NCBI RefSeq assembly: GCF_004362015.1
Contig: NZ_SNWW01000001.1
Span: 186,001-250,000, forward strand
Direction of reading: 5' to 3'
Length of the DNA: 64,000 nucleotides
From: Flavobacterium chryseum
GTDB taxonomy: Bacteria; Bacteroidota; Bacteroidia; Flavobacteriales; Flavobacteriaceae
The notes below the pieces were generated by a model. That model did not search any database, was not told the DNA's origin, and worked only from the letters and a program-made list of their open reading frames with translations. Positions 9,678 to 17,642 of this stretch are shown here, in pieces. Both the position numbers and the translations under genes were made by a program. Positions within the stretch are counted from its first letter, which is position 1. Every line of letters starts with the position of its first letter.

Positions 9678-10166
9678 ATGGAAAATAAAAAAGTAATCAT
9701 TTTAGGTTCTTCCAGAAAAAACGGAAACACAACAAAAATTGTGGATGAAATTTCTAAGGAACACGGAATAGAGGTAATTAATTTAAGTGATTTTAATATC
9801 TCTTATTATGATTACGAAAGCAAAAATATTGAAGATGATTTTTTGCCTTTGATAAAAGGAATACTTGAAAATTATGATACTTTAATTTTTGCAACGCCTG
9901 TATACTGGTATAATATGAGCGGTATAATGAAGGTTTTCTTTGATCGTATTTCGGACTTGATTCGGATTGAAAAAGAAACCGGACGAAAACTCAGAGGAAA
10001 GAAAATTGGCGTGATATCCAATTCACACGACAATGAAATTGAAGAAAGTTTTTACATTCCGTTCAAAAGATCAGCCGATTATTTAGGCATGGAATATTTA
10101 GGACACGCGCATTTTAATGCCAACATCTTAAACCAAACAACAAAAATAGAATTGACATTTATATAA
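9678..10166 (+). CDS. NAD(P)H-dependent FMN reductase / flavodoxin-fold oxidoreductase
   Basis: The 162-residue protein starts at ATG 9678; a TTG 15 bases upstream inside sufB is less likely. The N-terminal GSSRKNGNTTKI is the FMN phosphate-binding loop. ATPVYWYNMSGIMKVFFDR (about 79-98) is the conserved NADPH-dependent FMN reductase/flavodoxin_2 motif. It sits between sufB and sufC, 7 bases after the first and 11 before the second, so it is cotranscribed with the scaffold genes. A role in supplying electrons or flavin chemistry to cluster assembly is an inference from position only; insertion as an unrelated passenger is equally possible. Confidence 0.88.
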   Translation: MENKKVIILGSSRKNGNTTKIVDEISKEHGIEVINLSDFNISYYDYESKNIEDDFLPLIKGILENYDTLIFATPVYWYNMSGIMKVFFDRISDLIRIEKETGRKLRGKKIGVISNSHDNEIEESFYIPFKRSADYLGMEYLGHAHFNANILNQTTKIELTFI

Positions 10167-10177
10167 AATAAACAACA

Positions 10178-10924
10178 ATGTTATCAATAAAAAACCTTCA
10201 CGCCGCAATTGGTGATAAAGAAATCCTGAAAGGAATTAATATAGAAGTTAAAGCTGGCGAAGTACACGCGATCATGGGACCAAACGGTTCTGGGAAAAGT
10301 ACACTTTCTGCAGTTATTGCAGGAAACGAAAACTACGAAGTTACTGACGGACAAGTTTTCCTTGACGGAGAAGATCTTGCTGATCTTGCTCCTGAAGAAA
10401 GAGCACATAAAGGAGTTTTCCTTTCGTTTCAATATCCTGTAGAAATTCCTGGAGTAAGTGTAACAAACTTCATGAAAACTGCAATCAACGAAACTCGTAA
10501 AGCGAATGGTCAAGCTGAAATGCCTGCGAATGAAATGCTAAAGGTAATTCGTGAGAAATCTGAATTATTAGAAATTGACCGTAAATTTTTATCTCGTTCT
10601 TTAAACGAAGGTTTTTCAGGAGGAGAGAAAAAAAGAAACGAAATTTTTCAAATGGCAATGTTAGAGCCAAAATTAGCTATCCTTGACGAAACCGATTCTG
10701 GTCTTGACATCGACGCATTAAGAATTGTTGCTAACGGAGTTAACAAATTAAAAAGCGAGAAAAACGCAATCATCGTAATCACGCACTACCAACGTTTGTT
10801 AGATTATATAGTTCCGGATTTCGTTCACGTTCTTTACAACGGTAGAATCGTAAAATCTGGCGGAAAAGAATTGGCTTACGAGTTAGAAGAAAAAGGATAC
10901 GACTGGATCAAGGCAGAAAATTAA
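10178..10924 (+). CDS. sufC: Fe-S cluster assembly ATPase SufC
   Basis: The 248-residue ABC-type ATPase drives conformational change of the SufB/SufD heterodimer. The Walker A motif GPNGSGKST is at 34-42 and the ABC signature region (GFSGGEKKRNE) at about 146-156. Walker B is LAILDETDSGLDID, in which the SufC-specific E-T-D-S-G-L-D sequence is seen. The switch His lies in VITHYQRLLDY. There are no membrane segments; it is soluble in the cytoplasm. It is followed by a short repeat spacer and a four-helix-bundle gene before sufD. Confidence 0.97.
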   Translation: MLSIKNLHAAIGDKEILKGINIEVKAGEVHAIMGPNGSGKSTLSAVIAGNENYEVTDGQVFLDGEDLADLAPEERAHKGVFLSFQYPVEIPGVSVTNFMKTAINETRKANGQAEMPANEMLKVIREKSELLEIDRKFLSRSLNEGFSGGEKKRNEIFQMAMLEPKLAILDETDSGLDIDALRIVANGVNKLKSEKNAIIVITHYQRLLDYIVPDFVHVLYNGRIVKSGGKELAYELEEKGYDWIKAEN

Positions 10925-10962
10925 ACAGTCTGAAAGTCTAAAGTCATAAAGTCAAAAGTGGA
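10925..10962. repeat. Short AAAGTC-type spacer repeat
   Basis: CAGTCTGAAAGTCTAAAGTC and following copies of a degenerate (A/T)AAGTC unit lie directly before the four-helix-bundle gene. Similar sequence recurs at about 11331-11446 and 16973-17050. Confidence 0.5.
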
Positions 10963-10964
10963 GC

Positions 10965-11330
10965 ATGAGTAAATTCAGATCTTTTGAGGAAATTAATTCT
11001 TGGCAAAAATCTAGAATATTCAACAAGAGAATATACCTTGTTACTGAAAATTCTAATTTTAAAAAAGACTTTGATTTCGTTAGACAAATTAGAAGAGCAT
11101 CATTATCTATATCATCAAATATAGCAGAAGGATTTGAGAGAAATACAGACAAAGAGTTTATTTACTTTTTATATGTCGCCAAAGCATCAGCAGGAGAAGT
11201 TCGATCTCAATTATATTTAGCATTTGATTTAGAATACATTATAAAAGAAGAATTTGAAATGCTTTTAGAATCGATAACAGAAATATCGAAATTATTAAGT
11301 GGTTTCATTAAATATTTGAGCCCAAAGTAA
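10965..11330 (+). CDS. Four helix bundle protein (S23 / 23S rRNA intervening-sequence family)
   Basis: The 121-residue, charged, all-helical protein has the family signature SLSISSNIAEGFER (about 46-59). The family was first seen as ORFs inside 23S rRNA intervening sequences and is related to the Avd accessory protein of diversity-generating retroelements, but no reverse transcriptase or variable repeat is nearby. It sits between sufC and sufD, flanked on both sides by AAAGTC-type repeats. This suggests it entered the operon as a small cassette. Function is unknown; a role in Fe-S assembly is not implied. Confidence 0.9.
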   Translation: MSKFRSFEEINSWQKSRIFNKRIYLVTENSNFKKDFDFVRQIRRASLSISSNIAEGFERNTDKEFIYFLYVAKASAGEVRSQLYLAFDLEYIIKEEFEMLLESITEISKLLSGFIKYLSPK

Positions 11331-11446
11331 TAAACTCGAAAGTAATAAAGCAATAAACTTTATTACTTAAAATTTTTAATCTTTTGGCAAAAACAGTCGG
11401 CAATCTTAAGTCTTTCGACTTTCGACTTTCGACTTTAAGACTAACA
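11331..11446. repeat. Palindromic and direct-repeat spacer before sufD
   Basis: The spacer contains an inverted repeat (AGTAATAAAGCAATAAACTTTATTACTT region) and a run of three tandem copies of TTTCGACT/TTCGACTT. It mirrors the spacer on the other side of the four-helix-bundle gene. Confidence 0.55.
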
Positions 11447-11451
11447 AAAAA

Positions 11452-12768
11452 ATGGATTTAAAAGAAAAATTAGTATCGTCTTTTATGGCTTTTGAAGAGC
11501 GTGTCGATGTACATTCAGATTTACATGACATACGCACGAATGCCTTAAAAAACTTCGAAAATAAAGGTTTCCCAACCAAAAAAGAAGAAGCCTGGAAATA
11601 TACATCGCTAAACGCCATCTTAAAAAATGACTTTACGGTTTTTCCTAAGCAGGAAAATGCAATTGAATTTAATCAGGTAAAAAAATACTTTTTACACGAA
11701 ATCGACACTTATAAATTAGTGTTTATCGATGGCGTTTTTAGCTCGCATTTGTCTTCTACAACACACGACGGAATCGATGTTTGTTTGATGTCATCGGCAT
11801 TGACCAAACCAAAATATAAAATGGTTATTGATAATTACTTTAATAAAATTGCCAGTAAAGACGAAAGTTTGACTTCGTTGAATACTGCTTTTGCAAGTGA
11901 AGGAGCTTTCATCAATATTCCGCAGAAAAAAGTTGCTGATAAACCAATTGAAGTAATGTATTTTTCAACAGGAAACAAAGCTGCTTTAATGGTGCAGCCA
12001 AGAAATTTGATTATAGTGGGTGAAAATTCACATGTTCAAATTATCGAGCGCCACCAAAGTCTGAACGAAAATCCTGTTTTAACAAACTCTGTTACAGAAA
12101 TTTTTGCTCAAAAACGTGCTATTGTTGACTATTACAAAATTCAAAACGATAATTTAGAAGCGAATTTAATAGACAATACTTTCGTTTCACAACAGCAAGA
12201 AAGTCATGTTTATGTACATACCTTCTCATTTGGAGGAAATCTGACACGTAACAATTTGAACTTTTATCATTTTGGAGAAAGATTGACAAGTACGTTAAAC
12301 GGAATCACCATTATTGGAGAAAAACAACACGTTGATCATTATACTTTAGTAAGCCATTCAACACCAAACTGCGAAAGTTTTCAGGATTATAAAGGAATTT
12401 TCTCTGATCGCTCAACAGGAGTTTTCAACGGAAAAGTTTTGGTAGAAAAAGAAGCTCAAAAAACAAATGCTTTCCAAAAAAGCAACAACATTTTATTGAG
12501 CGACAAAGCAACTATCAATGCAAAACCACAATTAGAGATTTTTGCTGATGACGTAAAATGTTCTCACGGTTGTACTGTTGGACAACTAGATGAAACAGCA
12601 ATGTTCTACATGCAATCTCGTGGAATCCCGAAAAAAGAAGCTAAAGCTTTATTGATGTACGCATTCTCAAATGCCGTTATCGAAAGCATTAAAATACCGG
12701 AACTAAAACAAAGAATTACTAAAATCATTGCCATGAAATTGGGCGTGAATTTAGGATTTGATTTGTAG
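11452..12768 (+). CDS. sufD: Fe-S cluster assembly protein SufD
   Basis: The 438-residue SufB paralogue is the second scaffold subunit. The N-terminal GFPTKKEEAWKYTSL motif is typical of SufD. The C-terminal beta-helix contains SHGCTVGQLDETAMFYMQSR and RGIPKKEAKALLMYAF, the segment that binds SufC. The conserved Cys and His in CSHGCTVG are present. Start at ATG 11452 follows the repeat spacer. It is the last plus-strand gene before the inverted serine hydrolase; a long hairpin directly downstream may end the transcript. Confidence 0.96.
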   Translation: MDLKEKLVSSFMAFEERVDVHSDLHDIRTNALKNFENKGFPTKKEEAWKYTSLNAILKNDFTVFPKQENAIEFNQVKKYFLHEIDTYKLVFIDGVFSSHLSSTTHDGIDVCLMSSALTKPKYKMVIDNYFNKIASKDESLTSLNTAFASEGAFINIPQKKVADKPIEVMYFSTGNKAALMVQPRNLIIVGENSHVQIIERHQSLNENPVLTNSVTEIFAQKRAIVDYYKIQNDNLEANLIDNTFVSQQQESHVYVHTFSFGGNLTRNNLNFYHFGERLTSTLNGITIIGEKQHVDHYTLVSHSTPNCESFQDYKGIFSDRSTGVFNGKVLVEKEAQKTNAFQKSNNILLSDKATINAKPQLEIFADDVKCSHGCTVGQLDETAMFYMQSRGIPKKEAKALLMYAFSNAVIESIKIPELKQRITKIIAMKLGVNLGFDL

Positions 12769-12777
12769 TTTAGTTTT

Positions 12778-12848
12778 ACCGCAAAGACACAAAGGTTTCG
12801 CAAAGTTCGCAAGGTTTAATTTTAAACTTTGCGAACTTTGCGCTTTTT
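12778..12848. repeat. ACCGCAAAG-type palindromic element, possible terminator of sufD
   Basis: An almost perfect 20-bp hairpin (CGCAAAGTTCGCAAGGTTTA and its inverse with one G-T pair) at about 12799-12842 is followed by TTTTT. The upstream ACCGCAAAGACACAAAGG is the opening of a repeat family that recurs at 18621 and 61690. Confidence 0.7.
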
Positions 12849-12872
12849 AAATGGCTTCTTTACAGTTTAATT

Positions 12873-14210
12873 TTATTTTTTTACTGATGAAATTATCCCC
12901 TTCAAAAACCCATTAAAATCAAAACTTTTATCACCTTCTCTCACTCCCATTCTCACGATCACCATATCTAAAGACGGAATAATCGCCACCATTTGTCCTT
13001 GGTAACCACTGCAATAAAACATATCTCTCGGAACATCTGGGAATTTTCCTCCGGCGTTTAGCCAGAATTGCGCTCCATATTTTCCTTCAGAAGTATTTGT
13101 TGGGGTTGCTGTGTATTTTACCCAGCTTTCGTCTAGAATTTGTTCGCCGTTCCAGTTTCCTTTTCTTAAATATAACAATCCAAATTTTGACCAGTCACGA
13201 GGCGTTGCCCAACCGTAAGACGAACCAACAAAAGTTCCCGACATATCTTGTTCAACGATCATCGAATTCATTCCGATTTTGTCGATTACGGCGCTGTACC
13301 AAAAATCAAGATATTCTTGTTGGGTTTTAAACTGGTTTCTTAAAATTCTGGATAATAGATTTGTGGTTCCAGATGAATAATACCAATGCGTATTTGGTTT
13401 AAATTGCGCTGATTTATCCATTTGTACTTTCCCCATATCTTCAGCCTGGAAAAGCATTTTTGTTGCGTCGCAAATCGTGCTGTAATTCTCTTCCCATTCT
13501 AAACCTGAATTCATGTGAAGCAAATCGTTTATGGTGATAATCTTGCGATCATCGTTTTGCCATTCTTTAATTGGCGCTGGTTTGTAAATATCAATTTTTC
13601 CTTGTTTGGCTAAAACTCCAAAAGCAGAACTTGTAATACTTTTTGTCATCGACCAGCCTAAAATTTTACTGTCTTTATTAAAACCGGTATCGTATTTTTC
13701 TGCTATCAATTTGTCTTTATATAAAACCACAACAGCGCGGGTTCTCTTCGTTTTATCAAAAGCATTTTCGACTGCTTTTTTTAATTTAGTATAATCAACA
13801 TTTGCAAACAGTGTGTCTTTTGGTTCGTTATTGCCATAAGGAAACGGCAAATTATTTACTGTTTTTGTTCTTTTAGGAAGCAAATACGGTTTTGAAACAT
13901 CAAAATCATCATTAATCAAAACGGCGCCTAAACCTTCTCTGTAAATTGCTTTTCGTTCTTTTAATCCGTAAACTGCCGAAGTTGCAAATTTCCCAGCATC
14001 ATCAATTTTGTTAGATGCCAGATCGATCATTTTAATATCATTGTCTGTTTTTTCAATTAACTCTTTCGAACGATGATCTATAAAATGTCCCGAAGCAATA
14101 CTTTTGGCAGAGAAACCTGAAATCAGATCAAGCTTTGGATAAGTAGTAAATCCGAAATATAAAAAGGCAACAATTAAAAGAAGCGCAAGTAATTTGAGAA
14201 ATTTTTTCAT
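12873..14210 (-). CDS. Serine hydrolase, class C beta-lactamase-like
   Basis: The 445-residue protein has an N-terminal membrane anchor or uncleaved signal (about 4-24). Its beta-lactamase/penicillin-binding fold has the nucleophile motif SMTK (about 187-190, in GWSMTKSITSS), followed by the YSS motif in HWYYSSGTTN. The family covers class C beta-lactamases, esterases and peptidases acting on D-amino-acid substrates; sequence alone does not assign the substrate. It lies in reverse orientation between sufD and sufS and splits the suf locus into two plus-strand transcripts. Nothing links it functionally to SUF. Confidence 0.9.
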   Translation of the reverse strand: MKKFLKLLALLLIVAFLYFGFTTYPKLDLISGFSAKSIASGHFIDHRSKELIEKTDNDIKMIDLASNKIDDAGKFATSAVYGLKERKAIYREGLGAVLINDDFDVSKPYLLPKRTKTVNNLPFPYGNNEPKDTLFANVDYTKLKKAVENAFDKTKRTRAVVVLYKDKLIAEKYDTGFNKDSKILGWSMTKSITSSAFGVLAKQGKIDIYKPAPIKEWQNDDRKIITINDLLHMNSGLEWEENYSTICDATKMLFQAEDMGKVQMDKSAQFKPNTHWYYSSGTTNLLSRILRNQFKTQQEYLDFWYSAVIDKIGMNSMIVEQDMSGTFVGSSYGWATPRDWSKFGLLYLRKGNWNGEQILDESWVKYTATPTNTSEGKYGAQFWLNAGGKFPDVPRDMFYCSGYQGQMVAIIPSLDMVIVRMGVREGDKSFDFNGFLKGIISSVKK

Positions 14211-14398
14211 AATGTCGACAGCTATTTTTACTGCAATATAATTAATTTATGTTCACGAATTTATGACTCAATTTAGAATTACAATTGTGATAATTTATAA
14301 AACAGAATTAAAAATGAGAGAATTATCAATTTAGCCTTCTCTTGATGGCGCCATAAAAGGAAATTATAGTTTTCATGGATAAACCAATTTTGTTTTAG

Positions 14399-14406
14399 TA
14401 CTTTTG
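14399..14406 (+). promoter_or_regulatory. -7 promoter element of sufS
   Basis: TACTTTTG fits TAnnTTTG and lies 26 bases before the sufS ATG, leaving a short leader. It is consistent with sufS starting its own transcript after the inverted hydrolase gene. Confidence 0.5.
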
Positions 14407-14431
14407 TAAATAGAATTTTTCTAAATAAGAC

Positions 14432-15643
14432 ATGTTAGATATCCAAAAAATAAGAGCCGATTTTCCAATTCTTTCACAAAAAGTAAACGGAAAACCTTTA
14501 GTATATTTCGATAATGGAGCCACTTCGCAAAAACCACAAATTGTGATTGATGCCGAAGTAAAATACTATCAGGAAATAAATGCAAACATTCACCGTGGCG
14601 TTCATTCTTTAAGCCAATTAGCTACTGATGCTTACGAGATTTCAAGAGTAAAAATTCAACATCATATCAATGCTAAATTCTCTCACGAAGTACTTTTTAC
14701 TTCTGGAACAACGCACGGAATTAACTTAGTGAGCAACGGTTTTGCTTCTATTTTAAAACCGGGTGATGAAATTATTGTTTCCTCTTTAGAACATCACAGT
14801 AATATTGTGCCTTGGCAAATGTTATGCGAAAAAACGGGAGCAGTTTTAAAAGTTATTCCGATAGACGAAAACGGAGAATTAATTATCGAAGCTTTTGATG
14901 CTTTACTTTCAGAAAAAACAAAAATTGTTACTGTAAATCATATTTCGAATGCGCTCGGAATTATTAATCCGATCAAATATATTATTGATAAAGCGCACGC
15001 TGTTGGAGCTGCAGTTTTAATAGACGGCGCTCAGGCAGTTCCGCATTTAAAACCTGATGTTCAGGATTTAGATTGCGATTTTTATGCTTTTTCAGGACAT
15101 AAAATGTGCGGTCCAACCGGAACTGGAATTTTGTATGGAAAAGAAGAATGGCTGAATAAATTACCTCCTTATCAGGGTGGTGGAGAAATGATCAAAGAAG
15201 TTACTTTTGAGAAAACAACTTATGCTGATCTTCCTCATAAATTTGAAGCCGGAACTCCAAATATCGCCGGCGGAATTGTTCTTGGAACTGCTGTCGATTA
15301 TTTAAATACTATTGGTTTTCACAACATTCAGAAATACGAAGAACAACTATTAGAACACGCAACAAAACGTTTATTAGAAATTGAAGGCTTAAAAATTTAC
15401 GGAACCGGAAAAAAAGCATCTGTAGTTTCCTTTAATATTGACGGAATCCATCCTTATGATGTAGGTTCGATTATCGATAAATTAGGAATTGCAGTTCGTA
15501 CAGGCCATCATTGTGCGCAACCTATTATGAACTTTTTCTGTATTCCGGGAACCATTCGCGCTTCCTTTTCATTTTACAACACCAAAGAAGAAATCGACGT
15601 AATGGTCGAAGCCGTTAAAAAGGCACAAATCATGTTAAGCTAA
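14432..15643 (+). CDS. sufS: SufS-type cysteine desulfurase
   Basis: The 403-residue group II cysteine desulfurase takes sulfur from L-cysteine for Fe-S assembly, releasing alanine. The PLP-binding lysine is Lys224 in FSGHKMCGPTG. The persulfide cysteine is Cys361 in RTGHHCAQPIM, in the short loop typical of SufS rather than IscS. Other PLP-site residues are seen in SGTTHGIN and DGAQAVPH. It starts the second suf transcript and is followed 12 bases later by a small lipoprotein and then sufE, its activator. Confidence 0.97.
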   Translation: MLDIQKIRADFPILSQKVNGKPLVYFDNGATSQKPQIVIDAEVKYYQEINANIHRGVHSLSQLATDAYEISRVKIQHHINAKFSHEVLFTSGTTHGINLVSNGFASILKPGDEIIVSSLEHHSNIVPWQMLCEKTGAVLKVIPIDENGELIIEAFDALLSEKTKIVTVNHISNALGIINPIKYIIDKAHAVGAAVLIDGAQAVPHLKPDVQDLDCDFYAFSGHKMCGPTGTGILYGKEEWLNKLPPYQGGGEMIKEVTFEKTTYADLPHKFEAGTPNIAGGIVLGTAVDYLNTIGFHNIQKYEEQLLEHATKRLLEIEGLKIYGTGKKASVVSFNIDGIHPYDVGSIIDKLGIAVRTGHHCAQPIMNFFCIPGTIRASFSFYNTKEEIDVMVEAVKKAQIMLS

Positions 15644-15655
15644 AAAAAACACTTT

Positions 15656-16081
15656 ATGAGAATATTATCTTTATTACTATTAGTTATTTGTATCGGAACA
15701 GGTTGTTCAAGCCAAAAAAAAGCAGATATGACTTCAACTCAAATTGAATATTCAGCGCTTTCAAGAGGATATTATAAAAAAATTGTGGTTCAAAATCAAA
15801 CTGTTTCGGTGACAAACGGAAGAGATCAACAGCCTGTTGAAACTAAAATAGATTCGGCAAAATGGAACCAGATTGTAGCTGAATTTGAAAAAGTAAATTT
15901 AGACGGAATTGCAACCTTAAAAGCTCCAACTGAAAAACGCACTTACGATGGTGCTGCAATTGGAAATTTAAAGATAACTCAAAATCAAAAAACATACGAG
16001 ACAACAGGATTCGACAATGGTTTTCCTCCAAAGGAAATCGAAAAATTGGTGAATTTGTTGGTTGATTTTACGAAAGAATAA
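15656..16081 (+). CDS. Small predicted lipoprotein between sufS and sufE
   Basis: The 141-residue protein starts with a lipoprotein signal (LLLVICIGTGCSSQKK; lipidated Cys at about 17). The mature part has no catalytic motif I recognise. It has alternating beta strands with ISSTQIEYSALSRGYYKKIVV-like character and a conserved-looking FEKVNLDGIATLKAPTEKR stretch. It is tightly placed: 12 bases after sufS and 2 bases before sufE, so it is cotranscribed and possibly translationally coupled. Function is unknown; a link to cluster assembly is unlikely because it is exported. Confidence 0.8.
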   Translation: MRILSLLLLVICIGTGCSSQKKADMTSTQIEYSALSRGYYKKIVVQNQTVSVTNGRDQQPVETKIDSAKWNQIVAEFEKVNLDGIATLKAPTEKRTYDGAAIGNLKITQNQKTYETTGFDNGFPPKEIEKLVNLLVDFTKE

Positions 16082-16083
16082 TT

Positions 16084-16509
16084 ATGACAATAAAAGAAAT
16101 TCAAAACGAAATAATTGATGAATTTTCTATGTTTGATGATTGGATGCAACGCTACGAATATATCATCGAATTGGGGAAAAGTCTTCCGTTAATTCAGGAA
16201 GAATATAAAACAGAAGAGAATTTAATCAAAGGCTGCCAGTCTAAAGTTTGGCTTCAGGGAGAGCAAAACGATGACAAAATTGTTTTTACTGCAGATAGTG
16301 ATGCAATTTTAACCAAAGGAATTATCGCCATTTTGATTCGTACTTTCTCTAATCAAAAAGCAGAAGATATTATAAACGCTGATACTCAATTTATAGACGA
16401 AATTGGCTTAAAAGAACATTTGTCAGCAACACGTGCCAACGGCTTGGTTTCGATGATTAAAAACATCAAAATGTATGCTTTGGCTTTTGATGCAAAAAAT
16501 AAGAATTAA
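16084..16509 (+). CDS. sufE: SufE family sulfur acceptor
   Basis: The 141-residue protein accepts the persulfide sulfur from SufS and stimulates its activity. The acceptor cysteine is Cys51 in LIKGCQSKVWL, and the downstream stretch (SDAILTKGIIAILIRTFSNQ, LSATRANGL) is the usual SufE fold. It begins 2 bases after the lipoprotein gene. It is complete and of normal length. Confidence 0.95.
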   Translation: MTIKEIQNEIIDEFSMFDDWMQRYEYIIELGKSLPLIQEEYKTEENLIKGCQSKVWLQGEQNDDKIVFTADSDAILTKGIIAILIRTFSNQKAEDIINADTQFIDEIGLKEHLSATRANGLVSMIKNIKMYALAFDAKNKN

Positions 16510-16518
16510 AAAAATTAA

Positions 16519-16630
16519 ACCATTAAGATATTAAGTTTCATAAAGGTTAAGCTAATTTCTCTTAATAATAAGAAAATTAAGCGTACTGTTTAATACAGAA
16601 GAAAACTTAATTCCTTAATATCTTTATGGT
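16519..16630. repeat. ACCATTAAGA-type palindrome
   Basis: ACCATTAAGATATTAAG on the left is matched by an inverted, imperfect copy ending TTAATATCTTTATGGT; an inner inverted pair is nested within it. Related palindromes lie at 20109-20169 and 28212-28263. Confidence 0.6.
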
Positions 16631-16645
16631 AAAAACAAAAATAAA

Positions 16646-16972
16646 ATGGAAGAAACAATTATAGACACAAACGAATTAGGAGAATCAATCGTAAAGGTTT
16701 TAAAAAGCATTTACGATCCTGAGATTCCTGTAGATATTTATGAGTTAGGATTAATTTACGACGTAATGGTTAACACAGATTACGAAGTAAAAATCTTAAT
16801 GACGCTTACATCGCCAAACTGCCCGGTTGCGGAGAGTTTACCACGAGAAGTAGAAGAAAAAGTGAAGAAAATAGACAACATTAAAGATGTTGATGTAGAA
16901 ATTACTTTTGATCCGCCATGGAGTAAAGATTTAATGAGCGAAGAAGCAAAATTAGAATTAGGAATGCTTTAA
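16646..16972 (+). CDS. SUF-associated MIP18/DUF59 family protein (SufT-like)
   Basis: The 108-residue protein has the DUF59/MIP18 signature DPEIPVDIYELGLIYDV (about 24-40) and the conserved Cys59 in TSPNCPVAESLP. The family includes SufT, PaaD and the eukaryotic CIA2 proteins, which help deliver or mature Fe-S clusters. In Bacteroidota the protein is regularly encoded next to sufE, as here. The gene is separated from sufE by a palindromic spacer and is probably in the same transcript. Confidence 0.93.
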   Translation: MEETIIDTNELGESIVKVLKSIYDPEIPVDIYELGLIYDVMVNTDYEVKILMTLTSPNCPVAESLPREVEEKVKKIDNIKDVDVEITFDPPWSKDLMSEEAKLELGML

Positions 16973-17050
16973 AACAGTCATAAAGTTAAAAGTCATAAAG
17001 TCCCAAAGTAAAGACTTTATGACATTCGACTTTAAGACTTTAAGACTTCA
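16973..17050. repeat. AGTCATAAAGTC palindromic spacer
   Basis: Direct copies of AGTCATAAAGT are followed by the inverse ACTTTATGAC and tandem GACTTTAA units. It is the same spacer type as on both sides of the four-helix-bundle gene. Confidence 0.6.
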
Positions 17051-17053
17051 TTT

Positions 17054-17563
17054 ATGGAAGAAATCATCAATAAAGTTGCCAACAGCGCTTTAGAAGTTTT
17101 TGATCTTGAAGATTATTATCCAAAAGGAATGCGAGTGCAGTTAGACATTTCGCAATGGCTTTTGGAAGGATTTCTGTTAAAAGAAAAAGACTTTAGAGAA
17201 CACTTAAAAAATCACGATTGGTCACAATATCAAGATCAATATGTGGCAATAAATTGCAGTACAGACGCTATTGTTCCTGCTTGGGCATCTATTTTAGTAG
17301 CTGTTCAACTGGCTCCTTTTGCAAAAAAAATAGTGAACGGAACTATGGAAGATTTAGACGGAAGTTTATACGAAGAAATCTTATGTAAGATTGATTATTC
17401 AGCATACAAAAACAAACCCGTTATTGTAAAAGGCTGCTCGAGAAAACCGGTTCCAATGCGCGCTTACATTTTGGCAACAACTTACTTACAGCCATTTGCC
17501 AGAAGTATTATGTATGGCGAAGCTTGTTCAGCAGTTCCTTTATATAAAGAAACTAAGAAATAA
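17054..17563 (+). CDS. DUF2480 family protein
   Basis: The 169-residue cytoplasmic protein matches the Bacteroidota DUF2480 family, which is recurrently encoded in suf loci. No motif with a known function is apparent; recognisable parts are LEDYYPKGMRVQLDISQWL, VAINCSTDAIVPAWASILVA and KGCSRKPVPMRAYILAT. Two cysteines (in INCST and KGCSRK) could bind metal or a cluster, but this is only a suggestion. It follows the DUF59 gene after a repeat spacer, and a new promoter appears right after it. Confidence 0.85.
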   Translation: MEEIINKVANSALEVFDLEDYYPKGMRVQLDISQWLLEGFLLKEKDFREHLKNHDWSQYQDQYVAINCSTDAIVPAWASILVAVQLAPFAKKIVNGTMEDLDGSLYEEILCKIDYSAYKNKPVIVKGCSRKPVPMRAYILATTYLQPFARSIMYGEACSAVPLYKETKK

Positions 17564-17609
17564 CTCTCTTTTTAAAGCCAATAAATCCAAACCTTTTAAC
17601 GGTTTTTAG

Positions 17610-17617
17610 TATATTTG
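17610..17617 (+). promoter_or_regulatory. -7 promoter element of the DUF3078 gene
   Basis: TATATTTG is a full match to TAnnTTTG, 26 bases before the ATG of the DUF3078 gene, which is therefore probably transcribed separately from the suf genes. Confidence 0.55.
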
Positions 17618-17642
17618 TTAACATACACTTAAACTAAATCCC

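Noticed and set aside
10965..11330. Diversity-generating retroelement accessory gene (avd)
   Set aside because: The protein is in the same broad family, but no reverse transcriptase or template/variable repeat is in the neighbourhood.
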